Part shown: positions 9,824 to 18,434 of the stretch, in pieces
Layout of the letters: each line of letters begins with the position of its first letter
Position numbering within the stretch: position 1 is the first letter of the stretch
NCBI GenBank assembly: GCA_030625885.1
Contig: DAOUPZ010000024.1
Coordinates: 1 to 57,566, forward strand
Source: Clostridia bacterium
GTDB lineage: Bacteria > Bacillota > DAOUPZ01
Reading direction: 5' to 3'
Length of the DNA: 57,566 nt
Translations under genes and position numbers: made by a program
Notes under the pieces: generated by a model
The model's input: the letters and a program-made list of their open reading frames with translations, nothing else
Database searches by the model: none
Told to the model about the DNA's origin: nothing

Positions 9824-9986
9824 TTCAGTTAACTCCTTTCACTTTTCTTTTCCTTGATATATTCAAGTTATACAATGAAATCCCTTCTTATTCTAATAAT
9901 TTTATAAAACAAAATAATTTCATAATAAATAGGGAAACATAACCATGTCCTAAGTATAAACTTTCACAGCAAGGGGGAACTAACAA

Positions 9987-10937
9987 ATGATAAAGTATTC
10001 ATCTGCTTACACGGATTTAGCCGTTGAAGCGCATCAAATGATTTCTGAAGAAAGAGGGAAAGAACTACCGGGCGTATCTGTGGAAACCGAAGAACATTCA
10101 TATGATTTTGTAACACGGGTAAAAGTTACCACAGAAGAAGGCGCAAAGTTAATCGGCAAATCAATTGGAAACTATATTACCATCGATGCGCCAAAATTAA
10201 GAAATCATGATCGAATCATTGATAAAGAAATCGGAAAAACAGTCGCTAGAGAACTGACCAGCATGAACCATCTACATGAGGATGCAACCATTTTAGTCGT
10301 TGGATTAGGAAACTGGAATGCTACCCCCGATGCTCTGGGACCACGTGTAGTTGATCAGGTATTGGTAACGAGACATCTCCATAACTATGCACCAGAACTC
10401 AAAGGGGGCACACGACCTTTATGTACTATTGCACCCGGCGTTTTGGGTATTACGGGCATCGAAACAGGGGAAATCATCAAAGGTATTGTGGATAAAATCA
10501 AACCCAATTTGGTAATTGCAGTTGATGCTTTAGCTGCTTCCAGTATTGAACGAATTGGTACAACGATTCAAATGGCAGATAGCGGAATTAGTCCTGGCTC
10601 AGGTGTCGGTAATAAGCGTATGGGAATTAATGAAAAAAGTATTGGTGTTCCTGTCATTGCTATTGGTGTACCGACCGTTGTTCATGCAGCTACGATTGCC
10701 TTTAATACACTTAACGCCATTATAGAATCTTCCAGTGAAACACACCGGGAAGAAATAAAAAAAGATGCCGATAAAATCTATGAAAAAGCAATTCCCAAAG
10801 ATGATGGCAGTTTGTTTGTTACGCCAAAGGATATTGATGTATTGATTAAGGATATATCGAGAATAATTGCTGGTAGTATCAATACAGCCTATCAGCCAGA
10901 TGTAGATCTAAAAGATATGATGACTTACCTTAATTAG
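9987..10937 (+). CDS. gpr: Germination protease GPR (SASP-specific aspartic endopeptidase)
   Basis: 316 residues. Contains the family core VGLGNWNATPDALGPRVVDQVLVTRHL and DALAASSIERIGTTIQ..GISPGSGVGNKR. GPR is made as an inactive zymogen in the forespore, self-processes, and cleaves alpha/beta SASPs at the Glu-|-(Ile/Val)-Ala site at germination. Start ATG has AAGGGGG at 8-nt spacing. A CATAATA box at about 9921 resembles a sigma-G -10, but no matching -35 is seen. The three SASP genes just downstream (11004-12025, opposite strand) carry the expected YE(I/V)A(Q/S)E cleavage motif, so enzyme and substrates are adjacent. Confidence 0.97.
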   Translation: MIKYSSAYTDLAVEAHQMISEERGKELPGVSVETEEHSYDFVTRVKVTTEEGAKLIGKSIGNYITIDAPKLRNHDRIIDKEIGKTVARELTSMNHLHEDATILVVGLGNWNATPDALGPRVVDQVLVTRHLHNYAPELKGGTRPLCTIAPGVLGITGIETGEIIKGIVDKIKPNLVIAVDALAASSIERIGTTIQMADSGISPGSGVGNKRMGINEKSIGVPVIAIGVPTVVHAATIAFNTLNAIIESSSETHREEIKKDADKIYEKAIPKDDGSLFVTPKDIDVLIKDISRIIAGSINTAYQPDVDLKDMMTYLN

Positions 10938-10964
10938 GCTTATGAAAGAAAATAATAAGTCAAA
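10936..10964. repeat. 29-bp direct repeat, copy 1
   Basis: AGGCTTATGAAAGAAAATAA followed by TAAGTCAAA; matches 27 of 29 bases with 11193-11221 in the same orientation. It overlaps the last base pairs of the gpr stop codon. The two copies bracket the gpr terminator and the 55-residue SASP gene. Confidence 0.85.
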
Positions 10965-10991
10965 TTGGAATATGCATTATTAACGAAATAA

Positions 10992-11027
10992 GAAAACAGC
11001 CTGCTAAAGGCTGTTTTCCCCTTTTTC
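10992..11027 (+). terminator. Terminator of gpr, embedded in the 3' end of the opposing SASP gene
   Basis: 9-bp stem AAAACAGCC / GGCTGTTTT with a 7-nt loop followed by CCCCTTTTTC. The loop contains the reverse-complement stop codon of the minus-strand SASP gene at 11004, so one stem arm is also coding sequence on the other strand. Confidence 0.75.
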
Positions 11028-11171
11028 AATCATCTTTCTGACGATCATTCCTGCTTCTCTGGCAGAAAGACTTTCCCAACCACCTGATTTGATTTTATCT
11101 GAAAGCCCTAATTCTTGTGCAATTTCATAACGAAATTTTTCGCTAGTTAATCTTTTTCTATTATTTGTCAT
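11004..11171 (-). CDS. Divergent alpha/beta-type small acid-soluble spore protein, 55 aa
   Basis: 55 residues from the ATG at 11171. It shares KFRYEIAQELGL (GPR-site segment) and REAG...RKMIEKGENSL with the two neighbouring SASPs, but the segment AGMIVRKMI replaces the usual AGSIGGxMVKRMI, so the paired glycines of the second DNA-binding helix-turn are missing. Alpha/beta SASPs coat forespore DNA and protect it from UV and hydrolysis. The weak GGGGGG ribosome site is unusual. It is flanked by 29-bp direct repeats, and its 3' end doubles as part of the gpr terminator. A degenerating or specialised paralogue. Confidence 0.85.
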   Translation of the reverse strand: MTNNRKRLTSEKFRYEIAQELGLSDKIKSGGWESLSAREAGMIVRKMIEKGENSL

Positions 11172-11192
11172 TAAAAATCCCCCCTTTTTTTA

Positions 11193-11221
11193 AGGCATAT
11201 GAAAGAAAATAATAAGCCAAA
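11193..11221. repeat. 29-bp direct repeat, copy 2
   Basis: AGGCATATGAAAGAAAATAA followed by TAAGCCAAA; 27 of 29 identical to 10936-10964. It sits 22 bp upstream of the divergent SASP start. Confidence 0.85.
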
Positions 11222-11345
11222 GATACGAGGTGCTAACTTGTTATTTTTTCGAATGTGCCTAAATCATATTATCAACTAATTATTTGTTTTTATGCTGGAA
11301 TGATCTATTAAAAAGACCATACGTAAGTTATCATGGAAAATATAA

Positions 11346-11379
11346 TAAACGGGTAAAAAGAATATTTTCACCCGTTTAT
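11346..11379 (-). terminator. Probable terminator of the 63-aa SASP gene
   Basis: Stem AAACGGGT / ACCCGTTT (extendable by A-T pairs) with a ~15-nt loop; the following minus-strand sequence TATTATATTTT is only moderately T-rich. Confidence 0.5.
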
Positions 11380-11400
11380 ACGCAAAATATGAATATAGAA

Positions 11401-11592
11401 CTAAAGATTGTTTTCAGCTCTTTCAATCATCTTTTTAACCATAGCACCGCCGATGGAACCTGCTTCTTTAGTAGTTAAAGTTTCAGGATTATCTAATTTA
11501 GCGCCTAAGCCTAATTCTTGAGCAACTTCATATTTAAATTGATTAAGGGCTTGTTTTTTTCCTGGAACAACTGCTTTGTTAGTATTTGTCAT
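11401..11592 (-). CDS. Alpha/beta-type small acid-soluble spore protein
   Basis: 63 residues ending in the SASP pattern NQFKYEVAQELGL...TTKEAGSIGGAMVKKMIERAENNL. The YEVAQE segment corresponds to the GPR cleavage site, and GSIGGxMVKKMI to the conserved DNA-binding helix. Ribosome site AAGGAGGTGAAATT. A sigma-G-like promoter lies at 11625-11653. Expressed in the forespore by family precedent. Confidence 0.95.
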   Translation of the reverse strand: MTNTNKAVVPGKKQALNQFKYEVAQELGLGAKLDNPETLTTKEAGSIGGAMVKKMIERAENNL

Positions 11593-11624
11593 GGAATTTC
11601 ACCTCCTTATTACTCTGTTGATAA

Positions 11625-11653
11625 TAGTATTACCCGCTGTTTTTTATGTATAC
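11625..11653 (-). promoter_or_regulatory. Candidate sigma-G promoter of the 63-aa SASP gene
   Basis: GTATA (11649-11653), 17-nt spacer, AATACTA (11625-11631) on the minus strand, close to the sigma-G pattern GHATR-N17/18-CATNHTA (one -10 mismatch). Start of transcription would be ~25 nt before the ATG. Confidence 0.5.
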
Positions 11654-11753
11654 TAGAAATTTATTCCGTTTCCGTCATGATTGTGAAACAACCCCCCTCT
11701 TCTCTTATTCATTTTTTTATAAAACACCTTTGCATGTAATGACGTTTTCACCA

Positions 11754-11786
11754 AAAAAAGCAGGCGATGTCCTCGCCTGCTTTTTT
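11754..11786 (-). terminator. Terminator of the 65-aa SASP gene
   Basis: 8-bp GC-rich stem GCAGGCGA / TCGCCTGC with 5-nt loop, flanked by A6 and T6, so it can act in both directions. Lies 42 nt after the SASP stop. Confidence 0.85.
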
Positions 11787-11827
11787 CATCTATTCAAACT
11801 CGCGCATGAAAATGACGTTTCTTTATA

Positions 11828-12025
11828 TTAAAGATTATTTTCAGATCTTTCAATCATTCTTTTAACCATAAGACCACCAATGGAGCCAGCTTCTTTTGTA
11901 GTTAAGCTATCCCAACCCTGGCTGTCAATTTTTGCAGATAAACCTAGTTCTGAAGCAATTTCATATTTGAATTGTTCCAAAGCAGCTTTTGCTTGAGGAT
12001 TTGCTAAACGATTTCCACGTGCCAT
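11828..12025 (-). CDS. Alpha/beta-type small acid-soluble spore protein
   Basis: 65 residues: EQFKYEIASELGL with a canonical GPR site (YEIASE), then LTTKEAGSIGGLMVKRMIERSENNL, the closest to consensus of the three. Ribosome site AAAGGAGGTGAGA. Upstream there is a sigma-G-like CATACTA -10 (12057-12063) with a GTATA at 15-nt spacing, shorter than usual; a 7-bp palindrome (ATACTAG-TC-CTAGTAT, 12047-12062) overlaps the expected start of transcription. Confidence 0.96.
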   Translation of the reverse strand: MARGNRLANPQAKAALEQFKYEIASELGLSAKIDSQGWDSLTTKEAGSIGGLMVKRMIERSENNL

Positions 12026-12099
12026 GCCGTCTCACCTCCTTTTTTTATACTAGTCCTAGTATGAACGAAAATTCAAAATATACTCTAGTAATATTTGTA

Positions 12100-14490
12100 T
12101 CAATTACTAGGGATAGGATACGCACGTGAAATCATTCTTTTAACAATAATATTTTCACCATCAGAAACAAATGTGATCCCCCCATCAACTTGTGTTAAAA
12201 ATATTTTGCAGTTTAAAGATCTCAATCGCTTAATAACCTCATCTGATGGATGACCGAAATTATTTTCCCCAACTGATATAGCACTAAACTGAGGCTTTAC
12301 GGCTTGCAAAAATTTCAAAGTACTAGAAGAATCACTACCATGATGCGCTACTTTTAAAATATCAGAAGTTAAATCAACATGACTTTTTAATAAGTATTCC
12401 TCAGCTTCTCTTTCCATATCACCCGTTAACAAACAGGTGATATTTTTATAGTGCAGTTTTAAAACTAACGAATGATTATTGATATTATCTCCTGCTATCT
12501 TTAACGAATTTTCATTTGGGTAAAGCACATCGAGGTACATATCAGAGGACCATTGAATACGATTACCTTGACCTATTGCTTTATAAGAAACGCCTTTTTC
12601 CTTTAAAATACCACTCATCTCATAAAAGAGATCGCTCTTTAAATTTTCTGCTGCTCCCATCACTACCCCAACGGGTATCTCCTGTAAAACGTAACTCAAT
12701 CCTCCAATATGATCTTCATGGGGATGAGAAACAATAATTGCATCAAGGGTATGAATGTGTTGACTATAAAGATACGGCACAATAATCCTTTCACCTGTAT
12801 CAAACCCCTGATGCTCTTCCCCACCGCTTCCCCCATCTAGTAAGATATGATGATGTTTCGGTGTTTCAATAATAATACTATCTCCTTGACCTACATCTAA
12901 AACCGTTATCTTTAAAGGTTGTGGAATAAAAAGCATAATGCTTTTAATAGAAATACTGGCAATGATAATCGCTAACAACCATTTATTCAATGGAGGACAC
13001 CCCATTTTATCCGTCCATGGTTTTTCTTGCCATCGATCAAATATTGCCATTAAAAAGGCATAGTATAAAATTATTTCCCACCCTGAAAAACACAATCCTT
13101 TAATTTGACCATAAGGAAAACTAGCAAATATATCTGAAATGATAATAATGCCTTTAAGCAACAGCCATAAATATGGAGCAAATATTTTTAATATGAAAAA
13201 AGGAACAAAAATGCTTATAAAAACAAGCATAAAGCCAAGATAAACAACTAAGCTGACCATGGGTACAACAATTAAATTGGCGATTAAACCGATTAAAGAA
13301 AATTGATGAAAGTATATCATCATAAGGGGTAATGTAACACTTTGTGCTGCTAAAGTAACACTCAAAGGAATTCTTAACCATTGTGGTAAAAAACAAAAGC
13401 ATTTTTGCAAAGGTGAAACAAGCAAAACAATGCCCAAAGTTGCAACAAACGAAAGTTGAAATCCAATATCAAAAAGTTGCTGCGGTTGAAATAAGAGAAT
13501 AAAAAAAGCAGCACAACAGATAGAATTGACGATTTCTGTATCCCGCTCCAGTATAATACCTCCGAGAACCAAAATGCCCATCAACCCGGCTCGTAGTACT
13601 GAAGGGTATCCTCCTGTCATTATGACATAAAAGATGATGATCATCATCGTCAATAAGGCTCGTGCCCTAGGCCTTACGCCTGCTTGCACCGTTATAAAAT
13701 AAAAAAAAGATAATAATACCCCTACATGAAAACCTGATATAGCAAACAAATGAAATATGCCTGAACTTTTAAAATTCTCTAAAATATCCACAGGAATTTC
13801 ACTGCGCTCACCAAAAACAATCCCATTTAACAATGCACCTTCTTCAAAAGGTAATAATTTACGAATAATGCGTTCTCTATTTTGCTTAAACAGGAAAATT
13901 TTTCCCAAAGCACTACTTTTTTCACCCATTTTCTTAATATTACTTTGTCCTGAAAATAAACAAGCAACGATTCGTTGCCGAAGCAAATATTTCCGATAAT
14001 CAAAACCGCCTGGATTACGCTTTCCTGAAGGGGTCTGTAATTTCCCTTTAATGCAAATAATATCACCATAATCATATAATGTCTTATGATCATCTTGGTT
14101 ATATACAGATACCTGTAAATAACCTTTAATTTTTTTGTTCTCTCCGTTAATTTGGTAAACTTTCAATTTATAAATCGACTTTTCTAAAGAATGATGGGAA
14201 ACATCCATAATGCGACCCTGAACTTCTACATTTTCGTTGTTATAGCTAATCATTTTATTCTCTAATAACCCTTTTATTTCCCATTGATAAAGGGTCATTC
14301 CCAAACAGAAACAAATCCAAATAATCAATCCCCTGCGCCAATGTTTTCTACCCGCTATCATTAATATGAACAAAAGAAAAAGGAGCACTGCTGTCTCCAT
14401 GAATAAGTGATTTAATAAATTGCTGACTATAATCCCTGCTATATATGCAATGGTCATTCCAATCATAGGACGGTAGTCATAATATGTCAT
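12100..14490 (-). CDS. comEC: DNA internalization-related competence protein ComEC/Rec2
   Basis: 796 residues from the ATG at 14490, which has AAGGGTG at 6-nt spacing; a GTG three codons earlier overlaps that site. N-terminal membrane helices and OB-like DUF4131 region, central Competence domain (LFAISGFHVGVLLSF, family signature), and C-terminal metallo-beta-lactamase-like domain with VSHPHEDHIGGL and VAHHGSDSS. ComEC forms the transmembrane DNA channel, and the MBL domain probably degrades the non-transported strand. Downstream of comEA as in other Bacillota. Confidence 0.97.
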   Translation of the reverse strand: MTYYDYRPMIGMTIAYIAGIIVSNLLNHLFMETAVLLFLLFILMIAGRKHWRRGLIIWICFCLGMTLYQWEIKGLLENKMISYNNENVEVQGRIMDVSHHSLEKSIYKLKVYQINGENKKIKGYLQVSVYNQDDHKTLYDYGDIICIKGKLQTPSGKRNPGGFDYRKYLLRQRIVACLFSGQSNIKKMGEKSSALGKIFLFKQNRERIIRKLLPFEEGALLNGIVFGERSEIPVDILENFKSSGIFHLFAISGFHVGVLLSFFYFITVQAGVRPRARALLTMMIIIFYVIMTGGYPSVLRAGLMGILVLGGIILERDTEIVNSICCAAFFILLFQPQQLFDIGFQLSFVATLGIVLLVSPLQKCFCFLPQWLRIPLSVTLAAQSVTLPLMMIYFHQFSLIGLIANLIVVPMVSLVVYLGFMLVFISIFVPFFILKIFAPYLWLLLKGIIIISDIFASFPYGQIKGLCFSGWEIILYYAFLMAIFDRWQEKPWTDKMGCPPLNKWLLAIIIASISIKSIMLFIPQPLKITVLDVGQGDSIIIETPKHHHILLDGGSGGEEHQGFDTGERIIVPYLYSQHIHTLDAIIVSHPHEDHIGGLSYVLQEIPVGVVMGAAENLKSDLFYEMSGILKEKGVSYKAIGQGNRIQWSSDMYLDVLYPNENSLKIAGDNINNHSLVLKLHYKNITCLLTGDMEREAEEYLLKSHVDLTSDILKVAHHGSDSSSTLKFLQAVKPQFSAISVGENNFGHPSDEVIKRLRSLNCKIFLTQVDGGITFVSDGENIIVKRMISRAYPIPSN

Positions 14491-14554
14491 GTCTCTCACC
14501 CTTGTTTTTCGCTTTAAATTCTTATTATCTACAAAAAATTGCTTTGCTTATCCC

Positions 14555-15157
14555 TTAATACAAAGTAATTTGTTCTTTAAAACTTTCGTATTTCTTATCT
14601 CCAATTCCACTGACCTTTTTTAAGTCTTCAAGATGATGAAATGGACCGTTGTCATTACGATAATCAACAATTCGCTGGGCTAACTTTTCACCAATACCAT
14701 CTAAGGCTTCCAGTTGCTCCACATTGGCCGTATTGATATTAACTTTACCATTTCCATTGACCTGTCCCATTGAAATGTCTCCTGTATCCCCATTCCCAAC
14801 TATACGGATTGTTGGAACCATAACCTGCTGCCCATCATATAAAGGCGCCGCTAGGTTAATCGCATCCAAACAGGCATATTCCGTTTCCCCTCCAGCTGTG
14901 CGAATAGCGTCAATGACCCGAGCGTCTTCTTTCATCTCATAAACATCCGGGCATTTAACTTCTCCACAGATATGCACTTTAATGATTCTTGAAGGTTGCT
15001 GAGCTTCTTTAGATATATCCGACGTATCATCCTGCTCTTCAATAATCCTCAAGTTCTCATTTTGACGACTCCAACCCTGATACCCTATAATACCCAGCAC
15101 AACAATCACTAGGGAAAACACACCAAGTAAAATCATTTTTCGTTTATCCATCAACAT
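14555..15157 (-). CDS. comEA: Competence protein ComEA, membrane-anchored DNA receptor
   Basis: 200 residues from the ATG at 15157, seven bases after AGAGGTGA. N-terminal membrane anchor (about residues 8-24, MILLGVFSLVIVVLGIIGY), SLBB domain (IKVHICGEVKCPDVYEM) and two helix-hairpin-helix motifs (NVEQLEALDGIGEKLAQRIV and LEDLKKVSGIGDKKYE). Binds incoming double-stranded DNA at the cell surface and hands it to ComEC, which lies 64 nt downstream in the same orientation. Confidence 0.96.
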   Translation of the reverse strand: MLMDKRKMILLGVFSLVIVVLGIIGYQGWSRQNENLRIIEEQDDTSDISKEAQQPSRIIKVHICGEVKCPDVYEMKEDARVIDAIRTAGGETEYACLDAINLAAPLYDGQQVMVPTIRIVGNGDTGDISMGQVNGNGKVNINTANVEQLEALDGIGEKLAQRIVDYRNDNGPFHHLEDLKKVSGIGDKKYESFKEQITLY

Positions 15158-15224
15158 TAATTTTTCACCTCTTAGCACTTTAGGTCATTGTTTCTATATA
15201 TTGTAAATTAATTCCTTCAATAAA

Positions 15225-15258
15225 ATAAAAAACTGTGATATTTATCACAGTTTTTTTT
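15225..15258 (-). terminator. Terminator of leuS
   Basis: 10-bp stem AACTGTGATA / TATCACAGTT with a 2-4-nt loop, flanked by A- and T-tracts; on the minus strand it follows leuS (stop at 15302) with T6. Confidence 0.8.
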
Positions 15259-15301
15259 ACATCTTTTAATCTTCTATCATAAACACGTATAGCCTAACAT
15301 C

Positions 15302-17770
15302 TTACTTAACAACGATATTGACTAATTTCTTAGGGATAGCAATCACCTTTACAATTTGTTTATCTTTAATAAAACCCTGTATTTTTTCACTATCTAACGC
15401 CAATTTCTCTAATTCAACTTTGTCAGTTTCAACTGAAACAACTATTTTATCTCTCACTTTACCATTGACCTGAACCACTACAGTCATTTCGTCTTTCTTT
15501 AATGCTTCTAATGACCAGGTTGGCCATACTTGATTATGAATACTATCCGCATGACCCATATTGTGCCATAAATCTTCTGTAATATGAGGCGCAAAGGGTG
15601 CTAAAAGCACTAAAAGTTTCTCAATACCTTCCTTGCGTACCAGAATATCCCCCTCTAGGTTTGCATTCAAACCATTCACTAATTCCATAATCGCACTAAT
15701 AGCCGTATTAAAATTCATGCGTTCTTCAATATCTTCAGTCACTCGCTTTACAACTTCATGAATGAGGCGATATAGTGCTTTGTCTTTTTTATCTAGTTTA
15801 CTGAGTTCAACTTGACCATCAACTGCTTTCAACGCTTCAGTTTGCCCTTTTACAAGACGCCATACACGATTAAGGAACCGGTAAGATCCTTCCACGCCCT
15901 GATCGCTCCATTCCAAGTCTCTTTCTGGAGGCGCAGCAAAAAGAATAAACAAGCGTGCCGTATCCGCACCATAAGCATTTATAATATCATCTGGACTTAC
16001 CACATTTCCTTTTGATTTAGACATCTTAGAGCCATCTTTAATAACCATGCCTTGTGTCAGTAATTGCTTAAAGGGCTCATCCACATCAGCCAAACCCGCA
16101 TCCCGAAGTACTTTTGTGAAAAACCGTGCATAAAGCAAATGAAGAATGGCATGTTCGATACCACCAATATATTGATCGACTGGCATCCAGTAATTCACCT
16201 TTTCTTTTGCAAAAGCTTCCTCTTCATTGCGAGGATCTGTATACCGCATAAAGTACCAAGAAGAACATATGAATGTATCCATTGTATCGGTTTCGCGGCG
16301 TGCAGGCTTACCGCATTTCGGACATATTGTCTGCATAAAAGAATCAGAAGTTGTTAGTGGTGAAGCACCACCTGCTTTAAATGCCACATCCTCCGGCAGC
16401 TTAACGGGTAATTGTTCCTCCGGAACCGGTACAATACCACATTCGTCACAGTAAATAACAGGAATAGGCGCGCCCCAATATCGTTGACGAGAAACCAGCC
16501 AATCTCGAAGACGATAATTTACAGTCTTTCTACCAAACCCCTGTTCTTCTAAATAATTAGCAATGGCGCTAATTGCATCCGTGTTCATCATGCCATTAAA
16601 GTGAGCTGAATCTGCCATGATTCCCGGCTGTGTATACGCTTGAGTCATTTCACCAGGGATCAATGTCTCTCCTTCAGGCTGAATGACAACTTTTAAATCC
16701 AAACTATATTTTTTCGCAAATTCGAAATCACGCTGATCATGCGTAGGAACAGCCATAACAGCCCCTGTCCCATAATCCATTAATACATAGTTAGCAATCC
16801 ATACAGGTACTTTATCTCCAGTAAGCGGATTAATAACATTAACCCCCAAGGGTATTCCAGTCTTCTCAACTTCGGTAGACACCCGATCCAATTCAGTTTG
16901 ATTACGCATCTTTTTGACAAATGAGAAAACTTCCTGCTCTCTTTCAGTTCCTTTTACCAGCTTTGCAACTAAAGGATGCTCTGGAGCCAATACCATATAA
17001 GTAACCCCGTACAGCGTATCCGGCCGTGTCGTAAACACAGTTACTTTTTCCTCTTGCCCTTCAATCGAGAAGTCAACTTCAGCGCCCGTACTACGACCAA
17101 TCCAGTTCTCTTGCATCGTGCGTACGCGTTCTGGCCATCCATCTAATAAATCTAAATCTTTTAATAATTCATCAGCATAATCCGTAATTTTAAAGAACCA
17201 TTGTTCTAAATCTTTTTTTACAACTTGAGAGTCACACCGCCAGCATTGTCCATCAATGACCTGTTCATTTGCCAGAACAGTTTGACACTCAGGACACCAG
17301 TTAACCGGTGATTTTTTCCGATAAGCAAGTCCTTTTTCAAGAAACTTTAAAAACATATATTGTGTCCATTTATAGTAACCAGGATGACAAGTGGCCACTT
17401 CGCGTTTCCAGTCATAACTTAATCCCAATTCCTTGAGTTGTTCACGCATATTATCAATGTTGCTCCACGTCCATTTTTGAGGATGAATCTGGTGCTTAAT
17501 TGCTGCATTTTCGGCCGGAAGGCCAAATGAATCCCATCCCATAGGATGGATTACATTAAATCCGCGCATCTTCTTAAAACGTGCAATCACATCCCCTATA
17601 GAATAATTCCGAACATGACCCATGTGCAATTTACCAGATGGATAAGGAAACATTTCCAGTACATAGTATTTTTTCTTATTCTCATCGTTTATAACTCGAA
17701 ACGTATCTTCTTCTTCCCACGTGCTTTGCCATTTCTTTTCTACTTCTTGGAAAGGATAGCGGTCTTCCAT
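15302..17770 (-). CDS. leuS: Leucine--tRNA ligase
   Basis: 822 residues, class Ia synthetase. HIGH-type motif [16 protein letters not shown], inserted CP1 editing domain ([19 protein letters not shown], with the conserved editing Asp region), zinc-ribbon-like [15 protein letters not shown]...CWRCD, KMSKS motif [15 protein letters not shown], and C-terminal anticodon-binding region ending [18 protein letters not shown]. Charges tRNA-Leu and edits mischarged norvaline/isoleucine. Its leader (17771-17865) has a terminator-like hairpin but no T-box signature. Monocistronic, with terminator at 15225. Confidence 0.98.
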   Translation of the reverse strand: MEDRYPFQEVEKKWQSTWEEEDTFRVINDENKKKYYVLEMFPYPSGKLHMGHVRNYSIGDVIARFKKMRGFNVIHPMGWDSFGLPAENAAIKHQIHPQKWTWSNIDNMREQLKELGLSYDWKREVATCHPGYYKWTQYMFLKFLEKGLAYRKKSPVNWCPECQTVLANEQVIDGQCWRCDSQVVKKDLEQWFFKITDYADELLKDLDLLDGWPERVRTMQENWIGRSTGAEVDFSIEGQEEKVTVFTTRPDTLYGVTYMVLAPEHPLVAKLVKGTEREQEVFSFVKKMRNQTELDRVSTEVEKTGIPLGVNVINPLTGDKVPVWIANYVLMDYGTGAVMAVPTHDQRDFEFAKKYSLDLKVVIQPEGETLIPGEMTQAYTQPGIMADSAHFNGMMNTDAISAIANYLEEQGFGRKTVNYRLRDWLVSRQRYWGAPIPVIYCDECGIVPVPEEQLPVKLPEDVAFKAGGASPLTTSDSFMQTICPKCGKPARRETDTMDTFICSSWYFMRYTDPRNEEEAFAKEKVNYWMPVDQYIGGIEHAILHLLYARFFTKVLRDAGLADVDEPFKQLLTQGMVIKDGSKMSKSKGNVVSPDDIINAYGADTARLFILFAAPPERDLEWSDQGVEGSYRFLNRVWRLVKGQTEALKAVDGQVELSKLDKKDKALYRLIHEVVKRVTEDIEERMNFNTAISAIMELVNGLNANLEGDILVRKEGIEKLLVLLAPFAPHITEDLWHNMGHADSIHNQVWPTWSLEALKKDEMTVVVQVNGKVRDKIVVSVETDKVELEKLALDSEKIQGFIKDKQIVKVIAIPKKLVNIVVK

Positions 17771-17865
17771 TATTTTTCCCCCTCAGCTCAATTTATTAAT
17801 AAAAATTCTCATTCCCCAAGGTTTTCATACACTCAAGAATGAGAAGCGATATACGCTTTTTTCAC
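17771..17865 (-). promoter_or_regulatory. leuS mRNA leader with a terminator-like hairpin
   Basis: Within the ~95-nt leader a small hairpin AAGCG-TATAT-CGCTT precedes a stem TTCTCATTC / GAATGAGAA with a ~22-nt loop followed by TTTTTATT. This resembles an attenuator. The AGGGTGG T-box core expected for a Bacillota leuS leader is absent, and no leucine-rich leader peptide is apparent. Confidence 0.45.
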
Positions 17866-17871
17866 AGTAAT

Positions 17872-17899
17872 ATTATAACATAAATATATATACTGTCTA
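17872..17899 (-). promoter_or_regulatory. Sigma-A promoter of leuS
   Basis: TAGACA (17894-17899), 16-nt spacer, TATAAT (17872-17877) on the minus strand. Confidence 0.75.
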
Positions 17900-18082
17900 G
17901 TTGTATCTTATTTTTACACATAATTATGCAAATATACAAATGGAAATAAATTCTCATTAATGGTTTATTTCTGCTTAAAAGTTTGAAAGGAAAGCTGTAC
18001 ATAAAAATAATACAAACACAAATTCCAAACTCAAGGAATATAATGGTAATAGGCAGTGTTTGATAGAAAAGAGGTGTTAAAT

Positions 18083-18397
18083 ATGGGGGATTTATTTCAA
18101 TTAATGATCATTGCATTTTTAACAGAGACAATAACTGAAATTATTAAAGATTCTATTCCCTGTCAGTTCTCTAAAAAAATTAATAAATATATGTCAGTAG
18201 CAGTTGCGCTACTCTTTACCTTTGGCAGTAAATTAGATTTATTTTCTTTATTCGAAATGCAATTCCACATTCCGTATATTGGATATATTTTTTCTGGATT
18301 AATTGTTTCTAGAGGTTCTAATTACGTACATAATTTTCTCGGTCATGCTAATGATTTAAGACTTCACAGCAAAGAAAATCCAAATAATTCGCAATAA
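18083..18397 (+). CDS. Small membrane protein of unknown function
   Basis: 104 residues from the ATG at 18083, six bases after GAGGTG; a TTG-type start nine codons earlier has no ribosome site. Two hydrophobic segments (about 3-21 and 38-58 plus an IGYIFSGLIVS stretch near 70-80) and a hydrophilic tail NYVHNFLGHANDLRLHSKENP. The arrangement is reminiscent of small holin-like or mobile-element membrane proteins, but I recognise no family. The only plus-strand gene between leuS and DUF2164, convergent with the dehydrogenase. Confidence 0.65.
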   Translation: MGDLFQLMIIAFLTETITEIIKDSIPCQFSKKINKYMSVAVALLFTFGSKLDLFSLFEMQFHIPYIGYIFSGLIVSRGSNYVHNFLGHANDLRLHSKENPNNSQ

Positions 18398-18409
18398 CTA
18401 GCTCCTTAA

Positions 18410-18434
18410 AACAAAAAACCGTGTTTAAACACGG
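18410..18434 (-). terminator. Terminator of the 2-hydroxyacid dehydrogenase gene
   Basis: Palindromic stem CCGTGTTT / AAACACGG followed by TTTTTTGTTTT on the minus strand; it touches the stop codon at 18435. Confidence 0.8.

Noticed and set aside
13154-13402. Open frames antiparallel or shifted within comEC (also 13827-14093)
   Set aside because: No ribosome site, low-complexity composition, fully inside a well-conserved gene.
17771-17865. T-box riboswitch before leuS
   Set aside because: No AGGGTGG core or specifier-loop arrangement could be found.
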